64,000 nt of DNA from positions 18,286 through 82,285 of the forward strand of contig NZ_CYGY02000065.1 in the NCBI RefSeq assembly GCF_900007165.1, read 5' to 3'. Source of the stretch: Paraburkholderia piptadeniae. GTDB lineage: Bacteria; Pseudomonadota; Gammaproteobacteria; Burkholderiales; Burkholderiaceae. This document shows positions 50,991-60,216 of this stretch, one piece after another. How positions within the stretch are numbered: position 1 is the first letter of the stretch; each line of letters begins with the position of its first letter. The notes beneath the pieces are model-generated. The model worked only from the letters and a program-made list of their open reading frames with translations, searched no databases and was not told where the DNA came from. Both the position numbers and the translations under genes were made by a program.

Positions 50991-52652
50991 ATGGACAACC
51001 CAAAGACCCTGAAGACATCGGTACTCGTCGTCGGTGCAGGCCCGACTGGCCTGACTCTGGCCAACATACTCGGGCAACAGGGAATCGAAACGATTCTGAT
51101 TGATCGCAAAGCGTCGACTGTCGGAGAGCCGCGGGCTGTATCGATCGATGACGAGTCGCTTCGCACCATGCAGGCTATTGGCCTCGCAGAAGCCGTACTC
51201 GAAAACGTCGTCAAGGGCTACGGCGTGCATTACTACACGCGCCCTGGTGGCATTTGCTTTGGAAAAGTCGAACCCACCGCAAGCGAGTACGGCTTTCCCC
51301 GCCGCAACGCGTTCCGCCAACCGCTACTCGAGGCCTCTCTCCGGGAGGGGCTGTGCCGCTTCCCGTGCGTGCGCGTGCTGTTCGGCCATACGCTCGTCGA
51401 TTTTGCGCACAACGCCGATGGCGTGCGCGCGAACGTCGCGAGCACCAACGGCCTTCACACCATTGAAGCGGCTTATGTCGTGGGCACCGACGGCGGACGC
51501 AGCAGCGTGCGGCAGCAGATTGGCGCGACGCTCGTCGGGTCGTCCTTCAAGGCCCGCTGGCTGGTAATCGACATCGAAAACGATGACGATTCGTTCTGGC
51601 AGACCCGCGCATTTTGCGACGGTGATCGCCCTGTTGTCGACGTACCCGGGCCGAACAAGACACGACGGTACGAGTTTCTCCTCCAAGCCGGTGAGACCGA
51701 CGAGGAGATCCTGAAGCCGGAGCGCATCTGCGAACTACTTCGCCCCTTCAAAGGTGATCGGCCGGTCAACATCGTTCGGAAGACCGTCTATACGTTTCAC
51801 GCCCGCGTGGCCGACCGGTGGAAAGTCGGCCGGGTTTTCCTCGCCGGGGACGCAGCACACTTGACTCCACCTTATGCGGGTCAAGGCATGAATAGCGGCG
51901 TCCGCGATGCACACAATCTTGGGTGGAAGCTCGCTGCCGTTCTGAATGGCACGGTGGGACCAGCTGTTCTTGAAACCTACGAACAGGAGCGCCGCGACCA
52001 CGCCTGGGCGCTGATCCGGCTCGCATTGCAACTCGGATTTGTGATGGCGCCGGCCAGCAAACTGCAGGCTTGGGCCACTGCAACGTTCTTCCGCGCAACC
52101 GCGATCGTGCCCCCGGTCCGGGACTATTTCCTGAAAATGAAGTTCAAACCGAAGCCACGCTTTCGCGCAGGCCTTATTGATGCGTCTTCAAGCGTTTGCG
52201 CCGATGCCGTTGGCACCATGTCGCCGCAGCCCGAAGTGCGGTTCGGACAAAGCAGGATGCTGCTGGATGAAGTCACCGGTCACGGCTTCACATTGCTTGC
52301 GATCGATGTCGATGACGAAGCACTAGACGCAGTCGCATCTTTGCCCGTATGGGCGCGGATCAAGGCGACGAAGATTGCGATCACGACATCCAGTCAGACC
52401 GACTCGAATCGCACAACCAGCTTCGTCCAGACAACCCTCGCAACGGCGGCGATTCCGTCGATGTATGCAGCGGCGAAAGGATGCTTCATCCTTGTACGTC
52501 CGGATCGATACGTAGCTGGCGTGTTTCGCGCCACCGAGGCCGAATCCTTTGCGTCGCGCTATCTCGCTGCAGCAGACGTAACGGCGAACCCGCACAGCGC
52601 CGTAGTCGGCCACCCGCAAGCAACACCTTCGCACGTTCTTGCCACAGAATAA
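50991..52652 (+). CDS. FAD-dependent aromatic hydroxylase (MhpA/PheA/TfdB family)
   Basis: A 553-residue class A flavin monooxygenase. GAGPTG (FAD) at about 17, the DG motif GTDGGRSSVRQQIGA at about 170, and the GD motif VFLAGDAAHLTPPYAGQGMN at about 285 are all present, followed by the thioredoxin-like C-terminal domain. It hydroxylates a phenolic acid ortho to an OH using NAD(P)H. ATG 50991 with GGAG eight bases upstream is preferred to the ATG at 50973. The adjacent dioxygenase should open the resulting catechol. Confidence 0.85.
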   Translation: MDNPKTLKTSVLVVGAGPTGLTLANILGQQGIETILIDRKASTVGEPRAVSIDDESLRTMQAIGLAEAVLENVVKGYGVHYYTRPGGICFGKVEPTASEYGFPRRNAFRQPLLEASLREGLCRFPCVRVLFGHTLVDFAHNADGVRANVASTNGLHTIEAAYVVGTDGGRSSVRQQIGATLVGSSFKARWLVIDIENDDDSFWQTRAFCDGDRPVVDVPGPNKTRRYEFLLQAGETDEEILKPERICELLRPFKGDRPVNIVRKTVYTFHARVADRWKVGRVFLAGDAAHLTPPYAGQGMNSGVRDAHNLGWKLAAVLNGTVGPAVLETYEQERRDHAWALIRLALQLGFVMAPASKLQAWATATFFRATAIVPPVRDYFLKMKFKPKPRFRAGLIDASSSVCADAVGTMSPQPEVRFGQSRMLLDEVTGHGFTLLAIDVDDEALDAVASLPVWARIKATKIAITTSSQTDSNRTTSFVQTTLATAAIPSMYAAAKGCFILVRPDRYVAGVFRATEAESFASRYLAAADVTANPHSAVVGHPQATPSHVLATE

Positions 52653-52663
52653 GAGAGTCCTAG

Positions 52664-53503
52664 ATGATCACGCTTCAAACCGATACGCCACTGGCCCTTC
52701 ATCATCTTCACGTCACAAGCGAAGATCCCCAACGACTGGGAAGCTTCTACACTAATCTGTTCGACCTCAAGGTGGTGCCGCATAACGGCAACCAGATTGC
52801 TCTCGCTGGTGGTTCACGGGCAATCGTGGTTCATTATGGAAAATCAGGCGAGTTCGCCGCAGCCGCCTATGCCGCGCGCGATGAAGCAGCCCTTGCCACA
52901 TTGAAGGCGAAACTCGGTGACCTTGCGGAAACCACGACTCCGGCCGACGAGATTTTCTTCAGGCAAGGTGCCATACGCATTCGCGATCCGCAAGGGCGTT
53001 GTCTGATCATCGGGGTACCCAACAAGCAGCGAAGCCCTGACGAGCTTCCCGCACGGCTACAGCACACTGTTTTTCAGACGACGCAGCTCGAGGCGGTGCT
53101 CGACTTCTACGTCAACAAACTCGGCTTTGTCATCTCAGATGAAGTCGTCGACACCGAGGGGCGAGTCACGACGTGCTTCCTGCGCTCGGACGATGAGCAT
53201 CACTCACTTGCATTCTTTCGAGGCTCGCAGGATGTCTGGGATCACCACTGCTACGAAACCTCGTCCTGGAACGATATCCGCGACTGGGGTGACCGTTTCG
53301 CACGGGCACGATACTCGATCTTCTTTGGTCCGGGACGGCATGGTCCGGGTAACAACCTGTTCTTCATGATCACCGACCCAGATGGCAATCGGGTTGAACT
53401 CTCCTGTGACCTTCAGCGAGTAGACGCGGCTCATCCTCCGGGCGTCTGGCCTCATGAAGAATACACGTTGAACTCCTGGGGACGAGGCTGGATCCGCACA
53501 TAA
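52664..53503 (+). CDS. Vicinal-oxygen-chelate extradiol dioxygenase (catechol 2,3-dioxygenase-like)
   Basis: A 279-residue two-module VOC protein. The N-module starts ALHHLHVTSEDPQRLGSFY; the catalytic C-module has iron-ligand candidates His in LQHTVFQTT, His in DEHHSLAFF and Glu in NRVELSCD. It starts 11 bases after the hydroxylase and is presumably co-translated. Substrate is likely the catechol made by that hydroxylase. Confidence 0.83.
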   Translation: MITLQTDTPLALHHLHVTSEDPQRLGSFYTNLFDLKVVPHNGNQIALAGGSRAIVVHYGKSGEFAAAAYAARDEAALATLKAKLGDLAETTTPADEIFFRQGAIRIRDPQGRCLIIGVPNKQRSPDELPARLQHTVFQTTQLEAVLDFYVNKLGFVISDEVVDTEGRVTTCFLRSDDEHHSLAFFRGSQDVWDHHCYETSSWNDIRDWGDRFARARYSIFFGPGRHGPGNNLFFMITDPDGNRVELSCDLQRVDAAHPPGVWPHEEYTLNSWGRGWIRT

Positions 53504-53826
53504 GCGCGCGCCAGAATATACCGGGCGGAAGCGATAAGGGCCGAGTGATCTTGCGACTTCAGATCCGGTGAGCGCATCCAGCGACTCGGCGGGTCCTCGA
53601 GCTGACCGTTCAATTTCGAGCCGGTTATATTTCTCGCGATCTCGGTGCCGTCCGACCTGGCTGTGTGACCAATGGCTGGTCTGGATCGTTGAACGGCCAC
53701 TAAGCGTTGTTCGTTCAACGTCCGCTCAGGCCGAAACGTGCGCATAGCTATTCCGGCAGGTTCCGGAGTCCTCCTGCCGATGCGGTTGCGAGCGCGAGCC
53801 ATACGCACATGCTCCGGAAAAGCGCT
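53504..53826. other. Convergent intergenic region
   Basis: 323 bases between the dioxygenase and the aminotransferase genes, which converge. No gene, clear hairpin or repeat seen. Confidence 0.4.
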
Positions 53827-54954
53827 TTAAAGAATACTGTCCAACGCCTTCGCGAGCCTGGCGACCGCGCCTTCGACGTCATGCAGCTTGTCCAGGCCAA
53901 ATAATCCGACGCGGAAGGTCTTGAAGTCTTCAGGCTCGTCGCATTGAAGGGGAACGCCGGGCGCGATCTGCAAGCCGGCATCGGCGAATTTCTTGCCGGA
54001 TCGTATGCCGTCATCGTCCGTGTAGCTGACCACGACGCCCGGAGCCTGAAAACCTTCGGCCGCGACGCTTTTGAAACCTTTGCCACTCAAGAGTGAGCGA
54101 ATGCGCTTGCCGAGTTCAAGCTGCTCCGCCCTCACCTTGTCGAAGCCATATGCCTCGGTTTCCTTCATGACGTCGCGCAGCGTCGCGAGACTGTCCGTAG
54201 GCATCGTGGCGTGGTACGCGAACCCGCCGTTCTCGTAGGCTTCCATGATCTGCAGCCATTTGCGAAGATCGCAAGCGAAACTGGTGCTGGTTGTTGCGTC
54301 GATTCTTTCGCGGGCGAGAGGGCTGAGCATGACCAGTGCGCAGCACGGTGGCGCGCTCCATCCCTTTTGCGGCGCGCTGATCAGGACATCGATGCCACTT
54401 GCCTGCATGTCCACCCAGATCGTACCGGAGGCGATGCAATCCAGTACAAACATGCCGCCGACGGCATGAACAGCGTCGGACACCGCGCGCAGGTAGGCAT
54501 CAGGCAGCATCATCCCGGATGCGGTTTCGACATGCGGCGCAAAGACCAGATCCGGCTTGTTTTCCTTGATTGCCGCGACCACTTCTTCGATCTGAGCCGG
54601 TGCATATGCGGCCTGCCTTCCTTGTTCGACCGGACGCGCCTTCAACACCACCGATTCAGACGGAATGCCGCCCATGTCGAAAATCTGCGACCAGCGGAAA
54701 CTGAACCAGCCATTGCGGATGACCAGGCACTTCCTGCTCGTCGCGAACTGACGGGCGACGGCTTCCATGCCGAAAGTCCCGCTGCCCGGGACGACAACGG
54801 CCGACTTCGCGTTGTAAACTTTTTTCAGGGCGCCGGAAATATCGCGTACGACACCTTGAAAGAGCTGCGACATATGATTGATCGATCGGTCGGTGTAAAC
54901 GACTGAATATTCGAGGAGTCCCTCGCGGTCGACATGGGGAAGTAAACTTGGCAC
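53827..54954 (-). CDS. Class V PLP-dependent aminotransferase (alanine/serine-glyoxylate type)
   Basis: A 375-residue fold-type I enzyme. PGSGTFGMEAVAR binds the PLP phosphate, FAPHVETASGM and FVLDCIASGT follow, and the Schiff-base lysine is in SAPQKGWS. GTG 54954 has GGAGG five bases upstream; a TTG at 54975 is possible. The family includes alanine-glyoxylate, serine-glyoxylate and 2-aminoethylphosphonate-pyruvate aminotransferases. It is convergent with the aromatic operon, so a link is uncertain. Confidence 0.82.
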   Translation of the reverse strand: MPSLLPHVDREGLLEYSVVYTDRSINHMSQLFQGVVRDISGALKKVYNAKSAVVVPGSGTFGMEAVARQFATSRKCLVIRNGWFSFRWSQIFDMGGIPSESVVLKARPVEQGRQAAYAPAQIEEVVAAIKENKPDLVFAPHVETASGMMLPDAYLRAVSDAVHAVGGMFVLDCIASGTIWVDMQASGIDVLISAPQKGWSAPPCCALVMLSPLARERIDATTSTSFACDLRKWLQIMEAYENGGFAYHATMPTDSLATLRDVMKETEAYGFDKVRAEQLELGKRIRSLLSGKGFKSVAAEGFQAPGVVVSYTDDDGIRSGKKFADAGLQIAPGVPLQCDEPEDFKTFRVGLFGLDKLHDVEGAVARLAKALDSIL

Positions 54955-55400
54955 GTTCGCCTCCGGTAATAACAAATAAAGAATCGAAAACAGATTCTAA
55001 CGAAAGCCACCTGCAACGGCGTCGGCCGGGCCGCCTCCGTTACCCATCCGGCAAGTTTCAGGGTGGATCAGCCATCGGTTCACGGTTCACGCCGGTTGGG
55101 AATGCTCCAGTGGTAGCAATCGGCACGATTGTGAACCTCGGCCGGAACGTCGTTTCAAAATGGAACTCCCATCTTTCTTATGGGAGTGTGCCATGAAGAC
55201 CTTACTCGACGGTTATCGGGCGCGTCCCCGATGCGCTCCAGTCACGTCGGGCCATTGCGGACGGTCGAGCAGCTGTGCTGGTGTGGCAGCTACAGGTTGT
55301 ATTCCGGGCCACAGCGCGAATGTCCGTGTTGCGTCGGTGGATGGGCAATATCGACCCGTCGCGGTTATACGAGCCCGGGGTCCCCATGCCCGAAGCGGCC
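54955..55400. other. Gene-free region with an 8-base-stem hairpin
   Basis: ACTCCCAT and ATGGGAGT at 55165-55187 form a perfect stem with a 7-base loop and no T tract. Nothing else recognised; overlapping short frames in the G+C-rich part are shadows. Confidence 0.4.
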
Positions 55401-56294
55401 TCACATGAAGCCCGGGTTTCGCGGGAAATAGCGCGTCCAGTCGCCGCAGTCGCTCGTCGACATCAGCACCATCGGAAGTGCGAAGCGCATGCCTTGACTG
55501 GCCGCGATCGCCAGTGCATCGCTCGTCCCGGGAACGAACACGGAGATCTGCTTTGCATCCCCGGCGACGGCGATCGCCAGCGCCGCCCGGAATGCAGCAG
55601 GCATTGCATGCGCATGCATGATCGCCAGGGGACCTATGTGGCCCGTTGCTGCAACGTACGCGTACCCGACGCGCTCGCCGCCTTCTTCGAGGAAAACACC
55701 TTTCATCCTGGGATCGCCCAGCAGATACCGGTGATGCTTCTCTCGCGAAACACCCAGGGTTGCCACGTCGAGTTGCCGCAGCATCTCGAGATCGACGGCA
55801 GCCGTCCCGATGGGCGTCGCGCAAAGCGTTGGACCATGCGCCTCGCGCAATGACTCGCGCTCGGCCCTGCACAAATGGATCGGCACGCGTGGTAATAAAC
55901 CGTGCCGCACGTACAGTCCCTGGGACACGATGTTGAAGGCGAAGGTAATCAGGCTCTTTTCGGTCGCACCGGCCTGGCTCGCATGCTGCAGGGTGCGGTC
56001 CAGCAGTTCGTTGCCGATGCCCTGTCCCTGCCGGCCGGGTGCAACGAACAGTTCCGCCAGGAACCAGAGCCGGCCACAAACCCAACTCAGGGCAAAGCCG
56101 ACAATTTCGCCATCATCCTCGGCCAGCCACACTCCGCGCGGATCGTCTCGAAGGCAGAACGCCTGGAAATCCGCGGGCCGCGACGTGGCGATCGGCCCGA
56201 AACCGTGGCGGACGGTCAGGTCGTTGATGCTGCGGGCAACCAGTTCTTCGGCGCGCCCCAGTTCGCCAGCGCTTGCAGGTCGGACGAGCGGCAT
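55401..56294 (-). CDS. GNAT-family acetyltransferase (two-domain)
   Basis: A 297-residue protein. The first GNAT module has the acetyl-CoA loop LFVAPGRQGQGIGNELLDRTL near 89-109 and a typical ASQAGATEKSLITFAFN strand. The second half is a degenerate GNAT-like domain (GERVGYAYVAATGHIGPL). AGGAGGTGCCC directly precedes ATG 56294, which rules out the longer frame from 56396. Substrate unknown. High G+C, unlike the island genes. Confidence 0.8.
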   Translation of the reverse strand: MPLVRPASAGELGRAEELVARSINDLTVRHGFGPIATSRPADFQAFCLRDDPRGVWLAEDDGEIVGFALSWVCGRLWFLAELFVAPGRQGQGIGNELLDRTLQHASQAGATEKSLITFAFNIVSQGLYVRHGLLPRVPIHLCRAERESLREAHGPTLCATPIGTAAVDLEMLRQLDVATLGVSREKHHRYLLGDPRMKGVFLEEGGERVGYAYVAATGHIGPLAIMHAHAMPAAFRAALAIAVAGDAKQISVFVPGTSDALAIAASQGMRFALPMVLMSTSDCGDWTRYFPRNPGFM

Positions 56295-56829
56295 GGGCAC
56301 CTCCTGCGTGACAACGTCTAGATCTATAGCAGAAGGCCATGGCAGAGCCAAGCGCCCAATCAATGGCTGCGCCGCGTCCGTATCTGGCCCGAGCACAGCC
56401 CGATGGCCAACGCAGGCACCTCGGCCATTTCCGACATTCAGACCTCACGGTTCATGAGGCAACTTCGGGTTTGCCTTCCCGCCATTCGGATATCTACACC
56501 CTCGAATGTCGCGTTCATTGTCCGCGAATGCGTACTCTCGACCCGGATTGTTCTTTCGATCGAACGGATCGGGAATGACCGCAAGTGATCCGCTCTGGCG
56601 GAAAAGCTCATCTTTAATAGTGCGAGCGCAAGGAGATCCTTGCGGGTCTCATGATCCCAACGGCATATGCCGTCTACTACGAAAGTAAAGAATGAAGAAC
56701 AGCGGTGAAATTAAAGCGAAAGGACACTGAAATCCATCGAATGAAAAGCAAGCAGCCCGGCTTCGAAAATTCAAGGTTTCATGTCCAATGCCGATATAGA
56801 ACCAGTTACACAATCAATTCGAGGATTTT
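56295..56829. other. Gene-free region
   Basis: About 530 bases without a recognisable gene. It becomes A+T-rich from about 56600 and presumably contains the promoter of the lipoprotein gene. No repeat seen. Confidence 0.4.
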
Positions 56830-57450
56830 ATGCTTCGTTTCGCATTTGCACTGCTGTTCGCCGGCTTGCTTGCAGGTTGCAACACGACCCTGCACGTCGA
56901 AAAGCCGGACCCGACATCCGGTCTTTATGCAACCCATACCGTACTGAAACCTGCGGACGTTCGCGTAGCGGAGAAGTTTGACCCGGCTTACAGCCAAATG
57001 GTCTATCTGAAGATAAACGCTGAAACGCCGAACCCACGGTTTGTAGATTTTTTTGCTGCGGCTCTTAAAGAAATGCACACCTTCAAGAAGGTCGTGACAA
57101 AAGATGATTTGCAGGCAATCGTTATTGAACGCAACCTTGGCAGCAAGGTTCCGAGTGTGTCGGATCTTGTCGGACTCAATAACCTTAGTAAAGAGATAGG
57201 TCCTTTCCTGATCGTCGAGCCCAATGCGATATTCAAGGGCGGCTACAACTTCGAGGGAACGCTGAAGGCGATTGATGCCAGCACCGGAAAAACCGTTCTG
57301 CTAATAGACATGACCGCTTTCAACATGGCAGGACTTGATGATCCGCTGTTTCACCCGATGCTCAATGGATTCATCAACTGGACGCGCAATCAGCCCGTCG
57401 CGCCAGAAACGCCAACAACCGCGCAGCAGCCAAACTCTGCAAAGCTTTGA
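56830..57450 (+). CDS. Hypothetical lipoprotein
   Basis: A 206-residue protein with a lipoprotein signal (FALLFAGLLAGC, lipobox LLAGC) at residues about 6-18. The mature part has no recognised domain; it contains NPRFVDFFAAALKEMHTF and GGYNFEGTLKAIDASTGKTV, the latter resembling beta-strands of outer-membrane-associated lipoproteins. Residue +2 is Asn, which favours outer-membrane sorting. Isolated, with a weak GAGG before the ATG. Confidence 0.7.
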   Translation: MLRFAFALLFAGLLAGCNTTLHVEKPDPTSGLYATHTVLKPADVRVAEKFDPAYSQMVYLKINAETPNPRFVDFFAAALKEMHTFKKVVTKDDLQAIVIERNLGSKVPSVSDLVGLNNLSKEIGPFLIVEPNAIFKGGYNFEGTLKAIDASTGKTVLLIDMTAFNMAGLDDPLFHPMLNGFINWTRNQPVAPETPTTAQQPNSAKL

Positions 57451-57510
57451 CGGTTTCGACGAACGTCCGCTGCCTGCTGCAGACGCGACGTTCGATGCGA
57501 ACCTCAACGA

Positions 57511-57536
57511 AAAAAGGAGCCGGTCCTAGGACCGGC
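57511..57536 (-). terminator. Terminator of the formaldehyde dehydrogenase operon
   Basis: GCCGGTCCTAGGACCGGC is a perfect palindrome; on the reverse strand TCCTTTTTT follows. It lies about 60 bases after the dehydrogenase stop. Confidence 0.75.
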
Positions 57537-57596
57537 CGCAAAGCGCTCACCTCAAAGACATGCACACAACTTTTCTCGTCGCTACAGTAAGCCGCT

Positions 57597-58799
57597 TCAG
57601 GCTGCGGCTTTCAGACTACCGTGCGGGTCAATAACAAACTTCTTGGGTACGCCGGAATCGAATTCGGCGTAGCCGCCGGGTGCCTGGTCGAGTTCGATGA
57701 CGGTCACGTTGACGACCTCAGCGATATTCAACCGGTCCCATAGAATCGCCTGCATCAGATTCCTGTTGTACTTCATCACTGGGGTTTGGCCAGTGAAGAA
57801 GGAGTGCGACTTTGCCCAGCCCAAGCCGAAGCGCACAGAAAGGCTACCGTGCTTCGCGGCGGAATCCGCAGCGCCGGGGTCATCGGTCACATACAGACCC
57901 GGAATACCGATCTTGCCAGCGGCACGCGTGATTTCCATGAGCGAATTCAGGACGGTCGCAGGGGCCTCGACTCGCGAACCGGAGTGACCATGACCGCGTG
58001 CTTCGAATCCAACGCAGTCAATAGCGCAGTCCACTTCCGGTTCGCCAAGCAGGTTGGCAATCTGTTCGGCGAGCGAGGCATCTTCTGAAAGATCGACGGT
58101 TTCGAAACCGACCCGTCGTGCATGTTCGAGCCGTGTCGGATTGACGTCGCCAACGATGGTGACGGCCGCACCAAGCAGTCGCGCGGATGCTGCGGCGGCC
58201 AGCCCGACGGGGCCCGCGCCGGCGACATAGACAGTTGAGCCGGGTCCGACTCTGGCTGTCACGGCACCATGGTAGCCGGTAGGCAGAATGTCCGACAGAC
58301 AGGTGAGGTCGCGAATCTTCTCCATGGCGCGGTCGCGGTCCGGGAACTTCAGGAGGTTGAAGTCCGCGTACGGCACCATGACGTACTCGGCCTGACCGCC
58401 AATCCAGCCGCCCATATCAACGTATCCGTAAGCACCGCCCGCGCGCGCCGGATTGACGTTGAGACAGACCCCGGTGTTTTGCGCCTTGCACATCGGGCAT
58501 CGACCGCAAGCCACGTTGAACGGGACAGAGACCAGGTCGCCCTTCTTCAACGTCATGACGTCGGAACCGACTTCAATCACTTCGCCAGTTATCTCATGGC
58601 CGAGGACGAGCCCGGCAGGAGCCGTTGTCCTGCCGCGAACCATGTGTTGGTCCGACCCGCAGATATTCGTTGCGACGACACGAAGAATGACGCCGTGATT
58701 GGCTTTCCTACCGGCAGGGTCGACGAGTTCCGGAAAGGCGATTTTCTGCACCTCGACCTTCCCTGGACCGACATAAACGACTCCACGATTGCCTGACAT
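57597..58799 (-). CDS. fdhA: Glutathione-independent formaldehyde dehydrogenase
   Basis: A 400-residue zinc MDR enzyme closely resembling the Pseudomonas putida enzyme: the same start MSGNRGVVYVGPGKVEVQK, catalytic Cys47 in NICGSDQHMVRGRTT, GHEITG, structural-zinc cysteines in CGRCPMCKAQNTGVC, and GGQAEYVMVPYADFNLLK. It oxidises formaldehyde to formate with NAD without glutathione. AGGAGACAGC precedes ATG 58799. It lies 56 bases downstream of the DddP-like gene. Formaldehyde would arise from oxidative demethylation, consistent with the GbcB-type reductase upstream and with the Rieske demethylases elsewhere in the window. Confidence 0.93.
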   Translation of the reverse strand: MSGNRGVVYVGPGKVEVQKIAFPELVDPAGRKANHGVILRVVATNICGSDQHMVRGRTTAPAGLVLGHEITGEVIEVGSDVMTLKKGDLVSVPFNVACGRCPMCKAQNTGVCLNVNPARAGGAYGYVDMGGWIGGQAEYVMVPYADFNLLKFPDRDRAMEKIRDLTCLSDILPTGYHGAVTARVGPGSTVYVAGAGPVGLAAAASARLLGAAVTIVGDVNPTRLEHARRVGFETVDLSEDASLAEQIANLLGEPEVDCAIDCVGFEARGHGHSGSRVEAPATVLNSLMEITRAAGKIGIPGLYVTDDPGAADSAAKHGSLSVRFGLGWAKSHSFFTGQTPVMKYNRNLMQAILWDRLNIAEVVNVTVIELDQAPGGYAEFDSGVPKKFVIDPHGSLKAAA

Positions 58800-58855
58800 G
58801 CTGTCTCCTGATGTCATGTGTAGATGGAATAGAACGCGTTGCTACTCGAGCAACG

Positions 58856-60085
58856 TCACAGCCAGTCGGTCTCGAAACTGCAATCGGTAAGAGAGACGCA
58901 ACCGTTCTCCGTGATCACCACCTGCTGCTCGAGCTTCACGCCCTGAGTGCCGCCTTCCGCGCCGATATAGCTTTCGACGCACACCGTCATGCCGACTTCA
59001 AACAAGCCGTCGTAACCCGAACTCTCCCAATCGACCTGGTGCGCAATGGAGGGGTACTCGTCGACCATCCCAATACCGTGCGCAAGACAGCAATACCGGT
59101 TCTTGATGAACGGGTCCGGGGTCTTCCATGCCTTTTCCGAGAACTCACGGAATGTCATGCCCGGTCGCAGAAGGTCCATATTGAAGTGGACCTGCGCGTA
59201 GGCAAGCTCATAAAGCTTGCGCTGCTCGTCGGAAGGTCGGCCGTCACCTACCAGCCAGGTGCGTGAAATATCCGAGCAGTAACCGTTCGGCCCAACCATA
59301 TCCGTATCGAACGCCAGGAGGTCGCCAGCTTGCAAAACCCGGCTGGAGCACTCGTGCATCCAGGGATTGGTCCGGTCACCGGACGCGAGAAGTCTAGTTT
59401 CAATCCACTCGCCACCGTTTCGGATGTTCTCGTAGTGCAGGTTTGCCCATATGTCGTTTTCGGTGACTCCCGGGCGGAGTTCACGTCGCATGCGCTCAAT
59501 ACCTTTTTCGGCCGTGCGCAAAGACTCGCCAATCAGAACGAGCTCACCAGATGACTTGATCAAGCGCGCCGTCTCCATCAGGGCCTGCCCGTCCAGCAGG
59601 GTAATTCCATGCTTCTCCAGATAGGCCGTGCCGAACGGGTCAAGCCGGTCCACTGCCAACAGACTGTCGCCCGGAGCATGCTTCCGGAAAACGTCGACTA
59701 TCTCGGCTCCCCAGGTTTCAGCGCGGCGCTCGGCTTCATGGCCTGCATTGAAGAACGTCCAGCTGAGCGCGCCGCGCAGCTCGACGTTCAGGTCCAGCCC
59801 GTCCCATACATGCTCGCTGCTATGAAACTCCCATGCGACGATGCGCCCGTCAGCGAAGACCATCACGTATCGTGCGGGATTGCGGCCAGCCCAGACTTGC
59901 ATGTTCGACGTGTCGGTGGCGTATCGAATGTTCACCGGGTCGTAGAGGAGAATCGCGGGACATTTGTGCTTGCGCAATTGCTCCTGCACGCGAGCGAGCC
60001 GATAAGCTCGAACGTCGCGGAGTACGCTTTCCTTTCCGGCGGATGCGACTGCGGTACCTGCATCGAAGAGCTGGTCATCCGTCAT
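58856..60085 (-). CDS. dddP: M24-family protein with the full active site of DMSP lyase DddP
   Basis: A 409-residue pita-bread protein. It carries Asp260, Asp262, Asp272 (FDTD...SDISRTW), His336 (CLAHGIG), Glu371 (CVES) and Glu386 (KLEQQ), plus Tyr331 and Asp342. The spacings equal those of Asp295/297/307, Tyr366, His371, Asp377, Glu406 and Glu421 described for Roseobacter DddP. The stretches NIRYATDTSNMQ and GGEWIETRLLASG are also DddP-like. DddP cleaves dimethylsulfoniopropionate to dimethyl sulfide and acrylate. Activity here is inferred; relatives acting on other substrates are possible. AGGAG precedes ATG 60085. Same strand as fdhA and gbcB-like genes. Confidence 0.75.
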   Translation of the reverse strand: MTDDQLFDAGTAVASAGKESVLRDVRAYRLARVQEQLRKHKCPAILLYDPVNIRYATDTSNMQVWAGRNPARYVMVFADGRIVAWEFHSSEHVWDGLDLNVELRGALSWTFFNAGHEAERRAETWGAEIVDVFRKHAPGDSLLAVDRLDPFGTAYLEKHGITLLDGQALMETARLIKSSGELVLIGESLRTAEKGIERMRRELRPGVTENDIWANLHYENIRNGGEWIETRLLASGDRTNPWMHECSSRVLQAGDLLAFDTDMVGPNGYCSDISRTWLVGDGRPSDEQRKLYELAYAQVHFNMDLLRPGMTFREFSEKAWKTPDPFIKNRYCCLAHGIGMVDEYPSIAHQVDWESSGYDGLFEVGMTVCVESYIGAEGGTQGVKLEQQVVITENGCVSLTDCSFETDWL

Positions 60086-60216
60086 TCTGTGTTGCTCCTG
60101 ACATTATTGTGAGTGTGGGATTGCACGAAGTAACAAGCGGTCCAGCCGGTCGGCGTTTAGCCGGCCGCGCAGTATTCGGTGCCGCTTTCATTTGCCCAAA
60201 GAGATGCTGGTGATAG

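Noticed and set aside
55213..56085. 290-codon frame overlapping the GNAT gene
   Set aside because: Arg-rich shadow in another register on the same strand; the GNAT frame has an excellent ribosome site and domain motifs.
58856..60085. Annotation as Xaa-Pro aminopeptidase or ectoine hydrolase
   Set aside because: The Asp/Asp/Asp/His/Glu/Glu set with Tyr331 and Asp342 matches DddP spacing exactly, and the DddP-like flanking stretches are absent from those M24 families as I know them.
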